Below are positions 55,549-64,000 of a stretch of 64,000 nt of DNA, piece after piece (the first letter of the stretch is position 1; each line of letters opens with the position of its first letter). The translations under genes were made by a program, and so were the position numbers. The DNA comes from Marinicella gelatinilytica. Lineage in GTDB: Bacteria > Pseudomonadota > Gammaproteobacteria > Xanthomonadales > Marinicellaceae. The notes under the pieces were generated by a model, which worked only from the letters and a program-made list of their open reading frames with translations, searched no databases and had not been told where the DNA came from. The stretch covers positions 62,001 through 126,000 of the forward strand of contig NZ_JAPMLN010000005.1 of assembly GCF_026410405.1 (NCBI RefSeq), written 5' to 3'.

Positions 55549-56148
55549 TTAAGCCAAAAGGCTTTGATAATAACCATGCATCAATTCAGCTGATCGCTTT
55601 AAATCATGCAATGAGCGGTTATTAACAATAATGTCGTCGGCAAGTAATAACCGTTGATCACGAGTCATTTGCGACGCCATCATTTTATCAGCAAGTTTCC
55701 AATCAATGCCATCACGCTGCTGTAATCGTTTGTTTTGCACTTTTGGGCATACGTCTATCACCAAAATCCGTTCAAAATATGGATATTGATTATCTTTTGT
55801 TAACAGTGGAATCACCACCAAAACAATGCCTTGTGACGTTTGCTCAATGTGACTTTTAATTGTTTGCGAAATAAGAGGATGAGTGATGTCATTTAAATCC
55901 TTTAAAGCGCGCGGATCATTAAAGACAATATTTCTCAGTATGTCTCTATTTAACTCACCATCAGGCTGCATGACTTCATCACCAAATCGCTCAAATACAG
56001 ATTGCCAGCCGGTGGTATCTTTGGCCACCACTTGGCGAGCCACCAGATCTGCATCAACCACAGTACTTCCTAAATCCTTAAACGTATCCGACACTTGAGT
56101 TTTGCCGGATGCAATACCGCCAGTCAAAACAATAACAAGTTTACTCAT
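55549..56148 (-). CDS. coaE: Dephospho-CoA kinase
   Basis: Last step of coenzyme A synthesis. The P-loop GGIASGKT is at about residues 9-16, with VVDADLVARQVV following and ITHPLI and VVIPLL further on. The ATG at 56148 shares its A with the pilD stop (TAATG) and gives the family length (199). A TTG at 56163 is an unlikely alternative. pilD-coaE linkage is typical of Pseudomonas-like genomes. Confidence 0.94.
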   Translation of the reverse strand: MSKLVIVLTGGIASGKTQVSDTFKDLGSTVVDADLVARQVVAKDTTGWQSVFERFGDEVMQPDGELNRDILRNIVFNDPRALKDLNDITHPLISQTIKSHIEQTSQGIVLVVIPLLTKDNQYPYFERILVIDVCPKVQNKRLQQRDGIDWKLADKMMASQMTRDQRLLLADDIIVNNRSLHDLKRSAELMHGYYQSLLA

Positions 56149-57002
56149 TAAGGCAGGTACCAATTAAGTAACGTATCACCAAAAATAAGACTTGCGAATA
56201 TGCCGATGGATAAATAAGGTCCAAAAGGAATTTTAGCCTCACCTTGTTTAAGCAAGCGTTGAATCAAAGCAATTACCAAGCCACTCACTGAAGCCAGAAT
56301 TAGTACCACAATAAGACTGTCAAATCCCAACCATGCACCGCCGGCAGCCAATAACTTAAAGTCCCCGTAACCCATGCCTTCTTTGCCTGTCAGAATTTTA
56401 AAAACATGAAACAACAACCATAAAGACAAATACCCAACTAAGGCGCCGATAATAGCTTGTTGTGGCGTGACAAATACCTCAAATAAACTAAAAAACAAGC
56501 CGAACCACAATAAACTTAAACTCAGTTGATCAGGTATCAAAAATGTATCTAAGTCAATGAAGGTGATGACAACCAGAAAAAACAGCAACATTGAAGCAGC
56601 CACAAAAGGCAAGCCCCAACCAAAATAATAGGCTAAAAACCCCATGAAAAGACCTGTCAACGACTCCACTAAGGGATAGCGTATCGCTATGGGTTTTTGA
56701 CAATAAAAACAATGTCCACGTAAAAAAAGATAACTAAATAATGGAATATTTTGCCATGCAGATAACTGTTTTTTACAGTGCGGACAATGTGAACGATCGA
56801 ACGTTATACTGGGAGGTGGTTTTTGGTTAAATGGCTGGTCATTTAATTCAGCACATTCCTGCTGCCAACCATATTTTAGTATGGGAGGTAGCCGGTAAAT
56901 CACCACATTCAAAAAGCTGCCAACAAGCAACCCAACCAATAATGCAAAAGCAACAAATAATAACGGGTGTTCGTTCAAAGCCTGAACAATGCTCGTAAAC
57001 AT
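56148..57002 (-). CDS. pilD: Prepilin peptidase/N-methyltransferase PilD
   Basis: Cleaves and N-methylates prepilins at the inner membrane. The zinc region has two CxxC pairs (CPHCKKQL and CFYCQKPI, about 73-100). The catalytic aspartates are in FIDLDTFLIPD (about 152) and GMGYGDFKLL (about 214). Eight helices are predicted. Its ATG overlaps the pilC stop (TAATG). Length 284 is typical. Confidence 0.95.
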   Translation of the reverse strand: MFTSIVQALNEHPLLFVAFALLVGLLVGSFLNVVIYRLPPILKYGWQQECAELNDQPFNQKPPPSITFDRSHCPHCKKQLSAWQNIPLFSYLFLRGHCFYCQKPIAIRYPLVESLTGLFMGFLAYYFGWGLPFVAASMLLFFLVVITFIDLDTFLIPDQLSLSLLWFGLFFSLFEVFVTPQQAIIGALVGYLSLWLLFHVFKILTGKEGMGYGDFKLLAAGGAWLGFDSLIVVLILASVSGLVIALIQRLLKQGEAKIPFGPYLSIGIFASLIFGDTLLNWYLP

Positions 57003-58225
57003 TAAAAGACCGATGCCATTTTAAAGATGGGCAGATACATAGCAACAACCATGACCCCTACTAAGCCACCAACCAAAACCATAATAATGGGTTCCAATAA
57101 GCTGCTTAAGGCATCCACCGCATTGGAAACTTCTTGCTCGTAATAATCAGCGACCTTCGCTAACATGGCATCTAAATTACCTGATTCTTCACCGATTGAC
57201 GCCATTTGAATGACCATATGAGGGAAAACATTGGTTTGACTCATGGCCAGCTGCAACTGATGACCTGTAGATACATCTTCTTTTATTTCCAGTACCGCGT
57301 CTCTGAAAACGACATTCCCTACCGCACCTGAGACCGTTTGTAATCCTTCTACCAAAGGCACACCGGCGGCAAAAGTCGTTGATAAAGTTCTGGAAAAACG
57401 CGCCACTGCGGCATCATATAAAATACCACCGACTATGGGTATTTTTAACGCCAATCGATCCAAGGCATGGGCAAATTTAAGCGAACGTTTTTTGAAATAA
57501 ATAAAACCGAAAATAACTCCACCGACAACCAATAAAAACTTCCACCAATTGGCCTGCATATAATGGGAAGCATTCACAACCATCAGCGTTAACCCCGGTA
57601 AATCAGCCCCGAAACTGGTGAACATATCCTGGAATTGCGGCACCACTTTAACCAATAACAAAATGGTTACGCCAATGGCCACAAATAATACGGCTGCCGG
57701 ATAGAACATGGCTTTTTTAATTTTGCCTTTGATTTCTTCAGTCCGTTCTTTATAGGTGGCAATGGTGTCTAATAATTCGTCCAAAACACCAGCCTTTTCA
57801 CCAGCCGCCACTAAGTTACAATACAACTCATCAAAGTACACCGGATGCTTGCCCAGTGATTCAGATAACGATGAACCGGATTGGATTTCGGTTTTCACCT
57901 CACCGACTAGTTTGGCCATACGTGGATTTGACTGGCCGCCTTCGATAATTTCAAAGGCCTGTACCATCGGCACCCCAGACTCCATCATGGTCGCCAGCTG
58001 CCGTGAAAACAAGGCGATATCCTGAGCTTTAATAGATTTGCCACTACTAAATAATGACTTACGTTTTTTGTAGATTTTCTTTACCTGAATACCTTGACGG
58101 CGTAATTCATTTTTTGCCAAGGTGCTTGATTTTGCTTTTTGTTCACCTTTAAGTGTTTTGCCGGTTTTATTGACACCTTTCCACTCAAAGGTTTGCAGTT
58201 CATCTAATTTTCTTACTTTTGCCAT
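57002..58225 (-). CDS. pilC: Type IV pilus inner-membrane platform protein PilC
   Basis: Membrane platform turned by the PilB motor during pilus assembly. Two T2SSF domains are present: the first with FSRQLATMMESGVPMVQAFEI and YKERTEEIKGKIKKAMFYP, here split to stay short; the second with FSRTLSTTFAAGVPLVEGLQ and GEESGNLDAMLAKVADYYE. Three transmembrane helices lie at about 170-190, 220-240 and 375-400. Length 407 is normal. It is 4 bp after pilB. Confidence 0.95.
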   Translation of the reverse strand: MAKVRKLDELQTFEWKGVNKTGKTLKGEQKAKSSTLAKNELRRQGIQVKKIYKKRKSLFSSGKSIKAQDIALFSRQLATMMESGVPMVQAFEIIEGGQSNPRMAKLVGEVKTEIQSGSSLSESLGKHPVYFDELYCNLVAAGEKAGVLDELLDTIATYKERTEEIKGKIKKAMFYPAAVLFVAIGVTILLLVKVVPQFQDMFTSFGADLPGLTLMVVNASHYMQANWWKFLLVVGGVIFGFIYFKKRSLKFAHALDRLALKIPIVGGILYDAAVARFSRTLSTTFAAGVPLVEGLQTVSGAVGNVVFRDAVLEIKEDVSTGHQLQLAMSQTNVFPHMVIQMASIGEESGNLDAMLAKVADYYEQEVSNAVDALSSLLEPIIMVLVGGLVGVMVVAMYLPIFKMASVF

Positions 58226-58229
58226 AATC

Positions 58230-59942
58230 TTAATCCACTGTTACCCGATTGGCCTCAACCAAATCGGTAATACCGTTTTTGACTTTTAACAAGGCTGATT
58301 TTCTTAAATTTGAAACACCGTCCTTACCCGCTTGTTCGGCGATGTCCATAGAATTCCCACCCGATAAAATAATTTTCTTAATGTTTTCAGTCATAGGCAT
58401 GACCTCGTAAATACCCACTCGCCCTTTATAGCCCTCATTACATTTAGGACAACCCACTGTGTCAAATATCTGGGCATCTTTCAGGTCTTCATCAGTAAAC
58501 CCTGCTTCCAACAAAGTATCTCGTGGCAACTCAGTGGGTTTTTTGCAATTATCACAAAGACGCCTTGCTAATCGCTGAGCAATCACTAATGACACGGCTG
58601 AAACGATGTTAAAAGGTGCCACACCCATATTAGCTAAACGCGCAATGGTATCTGGCGCACTGTTTGTGTGTAATGTTGACAAAACCATATGACCGGTCTG
58701 CGCAGCTTTAATAGCAATTTCCGCGGTTTCCAAATCACGAATCTCACCCACCATAATGACATCAGGGTCTTGTCGTAAAAATGAACGCAACGCCGCTGAG
58801 AAGGTCATGCCTTTTTTGGCATTTTGTTGAACCTGATTAATGCCATTAACACGAATCTCAACCGGATCTTCTGCCGTAGAAATGTTGCGACCATCCGTGT
58901 TTAAGATATTAAGTGCGGTATATAAGGAAACCGTTTTACCACTACCGGTTGGTCCGGTAACAAGCACCATACCGTAAGGTTTAACAATGGCATCCAAAAA
59001 AAGCTTTTTCTGATCTTCTTCATAACCCAATTTATCAATGCCCATTTGTGCTGCTGAGGCATCCAGTATCCGCATCACCACTTTCTCACCAAACAAAGTC
59101 GGACAAGTACTTAAACGAAAATCAATGGATTTTCCCTTGCCTAAATTCAATTTAACACGACCGTCTTGAGGTACCCGCTTTTCAGCAATATCCAAATGCG
59201 CCAACACTTTTAAACGAGAAGACACTTGATTAGATATGCTTTTTGGCGGTTTAATCATGGTTGTTAACATACCGTCTATTCGATAACGAACCCGATAATT
59301 TTTTTCATAAGGTTCAAAATGAATATCAGATGCCCCTCGTTTAATGGCATCAAGCAAGACACTATTAATGAGCTTAACTGCCGGAGAATCAGAACGATCA
59401 GCGCTGTCATCATCATCCTCACTTTCATCAGGCCTATCTTCAAACTCTAAATTATCTAAACCTTCTTCATCAAACTCATCCATCATTGAAGATGAATCTT
59501 TGAGCAATTCCTCAATACTTGCAGACAATAAGTCTTGTCTGACCAGTATAGGTTCAACCGTTAAATTGGTATGAAACCTCACTTCGTCCTGCGCCCGTGA
59601 ATTGGTAGGATCTGCTAAACCGATAAAAATTCGCTTACCACGCAGAAATAGCGGGATAACTTGATGTTTTTCAATCAGGTTTTCTGAGATGACGCCCTTG
59701 GGCGCTTCTGACAAATCAAAACTGGAAATATCCAAATAAGGCACGCCATATTCTTTTGACGCAGCGTCAGCCAAGTCCTCAGGATTAACCAATTGATTTT
59801 CTACCAAATAGGTAAATAAGGGGATTTTTTTCTTTTTGGCCGCATCATTGGCTTCAGCGGCATCTTCCATAGACATCACTTCAGCTTGCACTAAACGACG
59901 CAACGCACCACTCACCATGGATTTAGATGTAGCAATATTCAT
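58230..59942 (-). CDS. pilB: Type IV pilus extension ATPase PilB
   Basis: Hexameric motor that powers pilin polymerisation. An N-terminal GspE-like domain (about 1-150) is followed by an acidic linker (about 165-190, many D and E). The ATPase core has Walker A GPTGSGKT (about 330), the Asp and His boxes, and Walker B VIMVGEIRDLETAEIA. A four-cysteine zinc site (CDNCKK and CPKCNEGY) lies near 480-510. No pilA lies beside it as in Pseudomonas. The message has no Shine-Dalgarno near the ATG. Confidence 0.95.
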   Translation of the reverse strand: MNIATSKSMVSGALRRLVQAEVMSMEDAAEANDAAKKKKIPLFTYLVENQLVNPEDLADAASKEYGVPYLDISSFDLSEAPKGVISENLIEKHQVIPLFLRGKRIFIGLADPTNSRAQDEVRFHTNLTVEPILVRQDLLSASIEELLKDSSSMMDEFDEEGLDNLEFEDRPDESEDDDDSADRSDSPAVKLINSVLLDAIKRGASDIHFEPYEKNYRVRYRIDGMLTTMIKPPKSISNQVSSRLKVLAHLDIAEKRVPQDGRVKLNLGKGKSIDFRLSTCPTLFGEKVVMRILDASAAQMGIDKLGYEEDQKKLFLDAIVKPYGMVLVTGPTGSGKTVSLYTALNILNTDGRNISTAEDPVEIRVNGINQVQQNAKKGMTFSAALRSFLRQDPDVIMVGEIRDLETAEIAIKAAQTGHMVLSTLHTNSAPDTIARLANMGVAPFNIVSAVSLVIAQRLARRLCDNCKKPTELPRDTLLEAGFTDEDLKDAQIFDTVGCPKCNEGYKGRVGIYEVMPMTENIKKIILSGGNSMDIAEQAGKDGVSNLRKSALLKVKNGITDLVEANRVTVD

Positions 59943-60300
59943 TATTTAAAAGGAGGTTGTATAAACTTCATAGGCTTAATACTTTACCCGAAATTATCAA
60001 TCATTGACAACTATTTAGCATCATGTTTTAAGAAAACAGTCAAACAACAACTAAGCCATGACCAATCTAAATTATCTCACCACCGTTTAGTCTCGATAAA
60101 ATGCCAGTTTATGGGCATTTTAATACCAACAATGAGAACGCTTTCACATAATCAGATTTTCATATAAGATCATATTTATACCAGTTCATCGACTTATTCA
60201 TCCCCAATAAAACGGTATTGTGTAATTTAAGCCCCAAAAGCCATCTTTTTTCCGTTAAAATACCCCGCCAATCTTAACCATAAACGCAGGATATAATCTT
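59943..60300. other. Divergent promoter region of pilB and sucC
   Basis: The 358 bp contain no gene. An 8-bp inverted repeat (AAAATGCC/GGCATTTT) lies at 60098-60121. The sucC start has AGGA 11 nt upstream. On the pilB side the leader reads ACCTCCTT, complementary to a ribosome-binding site. Promoter boxes could not be assigned confidently. Confidence 0.5.
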
Positions 60301-61464
60301 ATGAATTTCCACGAATATCAGGCAAAAGATTTATTTGCCCAATATGACATTCCGGTGCCCAAAGGTACTGCCGTTAAAACCGCAGAAGATGCCGTGGCTG
60401 TTGCCAAGGCGATGGATGCCACTCAATGGATGGTTAAAGCCCAGGTCCATGCCGGTGGACGCGGCAAAGCCGGCGGTGTTAAATTCGCCAAAAGCTTAGA
60501 TGAGGTCAAACAATACGCTACCGACATGCTAGGTATGGAAATTAAAACCTACCAAACCGGCGGCATGGCCTTACCGGTCAATGAAGTTCTTATTACGGAA
60601 GCGGCCAACATTGAAAGTGAACTGTATTTAAGCTTACTGGTTGATCGTGCCAACAAATGTTTGTCATTTGTAGCCTCTGCCGAAGGGGGCGTGGAAATTG
60701 AAGAGGTGGCAAAAACCAATCCTGAAAAAATCCACACGCTTAATGTGGATAACACGGAAGAATTGTGGCCTTATGCTTGTCGCAAAATCGGTTTTGCCAT
60801 GGGCTTAAACAAAAAACAGGTTTTTCAATTAACTCATATCATGATGCAAATGCACAAAATGTTTCATGATTTGGATTTATCTTTGATTGAGATCAACCCG
60901 TTAATTATTGACGATAACCAAAACGTGGTGGCTTTAGACGCCAAAATTAATTCTGATGACAATGCAGAATATCGCCAGAAAGACTTGGCCAAATTACGCG
61001 ACCTCAGCCAGGAAGATCCGGCCGAAGCCAAAGCCCATGAGCACGAGTTAAACTACATTAAACTCGATGGCGATATTGCCTGTATGGTTAATGGTGCCGG
61101 CTTGGCCATGGCCACCATGGATGTCATTAAACTGAAAGGCGGTGAACCAGCTAATTTCTTAGATGTAGGTGGTGGTGCCACTGCTGAGCGGGTCGCCATT
61201 GCTTTTAAAATTATTTTATCAGACCCCAATGTGAAATCTATTTTGGTCAATATCTTTGGCGGTATCGTGCGCTGCGACCTGATTGCCAACGGCATTATCA
61301 CCGCCATTAAAGAAGTTGGTGTTGAAGTGCCGATTGTGGTGAGACTGGAAGGCACCAATGTTGATGCCGGCAAGCAAATTTTAGAAGACAGTGGACTGGC
61401 TGTAATTTCTGCCAGTGATTTAGATGACGCAGCCAACAAAGCTGTAGAAGCGGTAGGAGCATAA
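60301..61464 (+). CDS. sucC: Succinyl-CoA ligase, beta subunit
   Basis: Citric-acid-cycle enzyme subunit with the ATP-grasp nucleotide site and the CoA-side domain. It begins [20 protein letters not shown]. Conserved blocks include [13 protein letters not shown] (about 45-57), SLIEINPLI and [16 protein letters not shown]. Length 387 is standard. It pairs with sucD 2 bp downstream. In many relatives sucAB precedes this pair; here pilB is divergent instead. Confidence 0.97.
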   Translation: MNFHEYQAKDLFAQYDIPVPKGTAVKTAEDAVAVAKAMDATQWMVKAQVHAGGRGKAGGVKFAKSLDEVKQYATDMLGMEIKTYQTGGMALPVNEVLITEAANIESELYLSLLVDRANKCLSFVASAEGGVEIEEVAKTNPEKIHTLNVDNTEELWPYACRKIGFAMGLNKKQVFQLTHIMMQMHKMFHDLDLSLIEINPLIIDDNQNVVALDAKINSDDNAEYRQKDLAKLRDLSQEDPAEAKAHEHELNYIKLDGDIACMVNGAGLAMATMDVIKLKGGEPANFLDVGGGATAERVAIAFKIILSDPNVKSILVNIFGGIVRCDLIANGIITAIKEVGVEVPIVVRLEGTNVDAGKQILEDSGLAVISASDLDDAANKAVEAVGA

Positions 61465-61466
61465 TC

Positions 61467-62339
61467 ATGAGCGTATTAGTGAATAAACAAACCAAATTAA
61501 TCGTCCAAGGATTTACCGGTTCCCAAGGCACTTTTCACAGTGAACAAGCCATCGATTACGGCACCAATTTAGTTGGCGGTGTAACCCCGGGTAAAGGCGG
61601 TACTAAACATCTGGATCGCCCGGTATTTAACACAGTCGCCGAGGGTGTTGCCGAAACCGGCGCCAACGCTTCGGTCATTTTTGTACCACCACCGTTCGCC
61701 GCCGACGCCATCTTAGAAGCCATCGATGCCGGCATTAAGCTGATTGTTACAATCACTGAAGGTATTCCAGTACTGGATATGATGCGGGTTCGTGCGGTGC
61801 TTGATCAGCACCCTGATGTGTATATGATTGGCCCAAACTGCCCAGGTGTCATTACCCCGGGTGAATGTAAAATCGGTATTATGCCGGGCCCAATTCATCA
61901 ACCCGGCCGTATTGGCATTGTGTCTCGCTCAGGTACCTTAACTTATGAAGCCGTTCATCAGACCACGCAAGCCGGCTTAGGTCAGTCAACCTGTATTGGC
62001 ATTGGTGGTGACCCAATTCAAGGCACCAACTTTATTGATTGTTTAAAACTGTTCCAGGAAGATGATCAAACTGACGGTATCATTATGGTTGGTGAGATTG
62101 GTGGCTCGGCTGAAGAAGAAGCCGCTGAATTTATTAAAGACCATGTGACTAAACCTGTGGTTTCATACATTGCCGGCGTCACCGCACCTGAAGGTAAACG
62201 TATGGGCCATGCCGGCGCCATCGTTGCCGGCGGTAAAGGTACTGCGCAGGCCAAATATGAAGCCTTAGAAGCGGCCGGTGTTACCACTGTTAAATCACCC
62301 ACATTCTTAGGCGAAACCATTAAAGACTTATTGTCTTAA
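61467..62339 (+). CDS. sucD: Succinyl-CoA ligase, alpha subunit
   Basis: Carries the phosphohistidine used in succinyl-CoA/ADP exchange. The CoA-binding Rossmann region starts with [17 protein letters not shown], the central motif is [20 protein letters not shown], and the active His lies in [11 protein letters not shown] (about 245). GGAG precedes the ATG. Length 290 is standard. The gene is followed by a good terminator. Confidence 0.97.
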   Translation: MSVLVNKQTKLIVQGFTGSQGTFHSEQAIDYGTNLVGGVTPGKGGTKHLDRPVFNTVAEGVAETGANASVIFVPPPFAADAILEAIDAGIKLIVTITEGIPVLDMMRVRAVLDQHPDVYMIGPNCPGVITPGECKIGIMPGPIHQPGRIGIVSRSGTLTYEAVHQTTQAGLGQSTCIGIGGDPIQGTNFIDCLKLFQEDDQTDGIIMVGEIGGSAEEEAAEFIKDHVTKPVVSYIAGVTAPEGKRMGHAGAIVAGGKGTAQAKYEALEAAGVTTVKSPTFLGETIKDLLS

Positions 62340-62356
62340 TAACTTAAACTAAGCTT

Positions 62357-62388
62357 AAAAGCCCACGGTTTTCACCGTGGGTTTTTTT
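62357..62388 (+). terminator. Intrinsic terminator of sucCD
   Basis: GCCCACGG and CCGTGGGT pair around a short loop and are followed by seven T residues, 20 bp after the sucD stop. This is a textbook form. Confidence 0.9.
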
Positions 62389-62491
62389 ATGAGCTCATAA
62401 AAATTATCAGACTGGCTTTGCATTTAGTGAAGTTTTAACAAAACTCGTGTTATGATAATTGTGTAACTCAACATTTAACGGGAGAACAGGT

Positions 62492-62944
62492 ATGACAATC
62501 AAAAAACACATTGGATACACACTTATAATTGGTTTTTTAATGACTTTTAGCAGCCTATTAATGGCTGAACAAGTGGTCATTCAGGGTGATCATGAGCTTC
62601 ATTACAACACCTTCCCTTCGACCTTTCTGTCTAAGGAAATTGCCAACACCTATCAAATTACCCGCTCTAAAAACCGTGGTATTTTGAGTATCTCAGTGAT
62701 GGACAAAAGTGGTGAAGAGCCCAAAGCGGTGGAGGCCGACATCACCATTGAAGCCAAAAATCTTGTCCACCAAAGCAAAGACATCAAACTGATTAAAATT
62801 GTCGAGCAAGATGAGGCCATTTATTATCTGGGTACTTTTGCCTTAAATAACGAAGAAAATGTTAATTTTTCTATCGAAGCGAAACCAACAGGTTCAAACA
62901 CTTTATTTCAAGTTAAGTTTAGCCGCGAATTTTTCACTGACTGA
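62492..62944 (+). CDS. Secreted DUF4426 family protein
   Basis: Conserved periplasmic protein of unknown function; in Pseudomonas-type genomes relatives lie near metX/metW. The signal peptide is about residues 1-25 (ends SLLMAEQ). The mature part has the family blocks ELHYNTFPSTFLSKEIAN and ITRSKNRGILSISVMDK. GGGAG precedes the ATG at 62492; an upstream in-frame start at 62459 lacks a ribosome-binding site and would extend the signal. Length is 150. Confidence 0.82.
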   Translation: MTIKKHIGYTLIIGFLMTFSSLLMAEQVVIQGDHELHYNTFPSTFLSKEIANTYQITRSKNRGILSISVMDKSGEEPKAVEADITIEAKNLVHQSKDIKLIKIVEQDEAIYYLGTFALNNEENVNFSIEAKPTGSNTLFQVKFSREFFTD

Positions 62945-62958
62945 ATGAGACAAATTAC

Positions 62959-64000
62959 ATGCGTTTAATGAAAGGTTTGGCCACTGCCACGATTTGTATG
63001 GTGTCTTGTGTAGTCTTCACCGCTGAAGATAACAGTTTAACCATCTATTCATCAACGGTCGGTTATAACATTAATCAAAACCAACACATTCAAGCACAAC
63101 AAATCCCGGGATTTGCGGTGGTTAAACAGCAGAAAAACATGGCTTTTCAAAAAGGCCGTTTTGAGCTGGTCTATGATGATGTAACGGCCCATATTGATCC
63201 CACCACTGTTACCTTCAGCACCCCCGACAATCCGGATGCGGCAGTGGTATTAGATCAAAACTATCAATACGATTTAGTCGGCAGCGACAGCCTGTTGCAA
63301 AAATACATTGATAAATCCATCGCAGTGAGTTTTGATAAAGGCGGTGAGCCCAGCCGTATCAGCGGTCGCCTGCTGAGCACCCAAGGTGGTTTGATCATTC
63401 AAAAAGATGACGGTTCATTGATAACTTTACACAACTGGTCTGAAATCAGTTTCCCACAGTTGCCGGGTGGCTTATTAACCAAACCAACACTGGTCTGGCT
63501 GTTAGACTCAAACATCCAAAAAGAGCAATTGGTTGCCATCAGTTACCAAACGGCAGGCATGACCTGGTGGGCCGACTACATACTGGAATTAGACCGGGAA
63601 AAAGATTGCCAATTTGATTTAAGCGCCTGGGTATCCATTATTAATCAATCAGGAAAGAGCTTTGATAATTATGGACTCAAATTGGTGGCAGGCGATGTCA
63701 ACCAAGCAGCCAACAAAGTTCAAGTCAGCGGAAGCCGTTACAGAGCACCCTATATGGAAAGCGACCAAAGCTTTCAGGAAGAAAGTGTCTTTGAATACCA
63801 CCAATATACACTACCGCGCCGAGTTGATTTACCGCAAAATTCAACCAAACAAATCCGGTTATTTGCGCCACAAAAACCAATTCATTGTGAACAAAAACTG
63901 GTCTTTGACCCCTTAAATAATCAGCGCTTCAATACCACAAGACCCATTCAGGACGCTGGTTATCTAAGTTATCTCAATCAACAAAAAACACCTGTGGCGG
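62959..64000 (+). CDS. DUF4139 domain protein, C-terminus cut by window edge
   Basis: The open frame runs from ATG at 62959 (MRLMKGLATATI, followed by a hydrophobic signal segment) to the window edge, 347 codons so far. The DUF4139 core is clear: ISYQTAGMTWWADYILELD, INQSGKSFDNYGLKLVAGDV and FEYHQYTLPRRVDLP. Function is unknown; the family is secreted and often found as a single gene. It starts 14 bp after the DUF4426 gene, so they may share a transcript. Confidence 0.85.
   Translation, partial: MRLMKGLATATICMVSCVVFTAEDNSLTIYSSTVGYNINQNQHIQAQQIPGFAVVKQQKNMAFQKGRFELVYDDVTAHIDPTTVTFSTPDNPDAAVVLDQNYQYDLVGSDSLLQKYIDKSIAVSFDKGGEPSRISGRLLSTQGGLIIQKDDGSLITLHNWSEISFPQLPGGLLTKPTLVWLLDSNIQKEQLVAISYQTAGMTWWADYILELDREKDCQFDLSAWVSIINQSGKSFDNYGLKLVAGDVNQAANKVQVSGSRYRAPYMESDQSFQEESVFEYHQYTLPRRVDLPQNSTKQIRLFAPQKPIHCEQKLVFDPLNNQRFNTTRPIQDAGYLSYLNQQKTPVA

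Noticed and set aside
63662-63916. 84-codon open frame inside the DUF4139 gene
   Set aside because: It is in another frame of a continuous coding region with a well-matched DUF4139 core.

Overview
The window is a chromosomal stretch of a low-GC (roughly 40 percent by eye) gammaproteobacterium. The gene orders rpoE-rseA-rseC-mucD-lepA, yceD-rpmF-plsX-fabH-fabG-acpP-fabF, pabC-mltG-tmk-holB-pilZ, ftsK-lolA-rarA-crcB, pilMNOPQ, pilBCD-coaE and sucCD are typical of that class. The mixture resembles slow-growing marine lineages such as Marinicella. That genus-level guess rests on general resemblance only.

Layout, left to right. Positions 1-4.9 kb (minus strand) hold a truncated lepA and the envelope-stress locus rpoE-rseA-rseC-mucD. 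A good sigma-E type promoter lies in front of rpoE and no rseB is present. Positions 5-18.4 kb (minus) form a long run: rpmF, fatty-acid synthesis, p-aminobenzoate synthesis, mltG, tmk, holB, pilZ, an unknown gene and a GGDEF/EAL protein. fabD is absent from its usual place. Positions 18.5-20.9 kb (plus) carry ampD, an acyl-CoA thioesterase and a YitT-type membrane protein.

Positions 20.9-21.6 kb are the strangest part. An intact tRNA-Ser(GGA) is preceded by a second copy with the same promoter. Its anticodon loop and T loop are interrupted by hairpin elements, three of whose stems present GGA in the loop. Positions 21.7-27.8 kb (minus) are one compact operon: fumC, a secreted protein of unknown function, a histidine kinase, a response regulator, miaE and a glycosyltransferase-like gene. 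sodB follows on plus. Positions 28.8-34.1 kb (minus) are an ABC exporter, a membrane-anchored amidohydrolase with a CIA30-like domain, and a second kinase/regulator pair.

Positions 34.3-40.1 kb (minus) hold ald, ftsK, lolA, rarA, crcB and tRNA-Arg(CCT). Positions 40.2-43.9 kb encode a 1205-residue protein joining an NMT1/THI5-like binding domain, CHASE, PAS, GGDEF and EAL. trxB and aat follow on plus, then a SprT-like metalloprotease and a 2-Cys peroxiredoxin on minus. Positions 47.3-60 kb (minus) are type IV pilus genes: pilMNOPQ with a 905-residue lipoprotein appended, tRNA-Ile2(CAT), coaE, pilD, pilC and pilB. Positions 60.3-64 kb (plus) hold sucCD, a DUF4426 protein and a truncated DUF4139 protein.

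Three themes connect the genes. Cyclic-di-GMP and surface motility: two GGDEF/EAL proteins, PilZ and ten pil genes. Envelope stress and biogenesis: sigma-E locus, MucD, LolA, MltG, AmpD. Central and oxidative metabolism: fumarase, SucCD, SodB, peroxiredoxin, TrxB. No CRISPR array, integrase, transposase or phage gene was seen.
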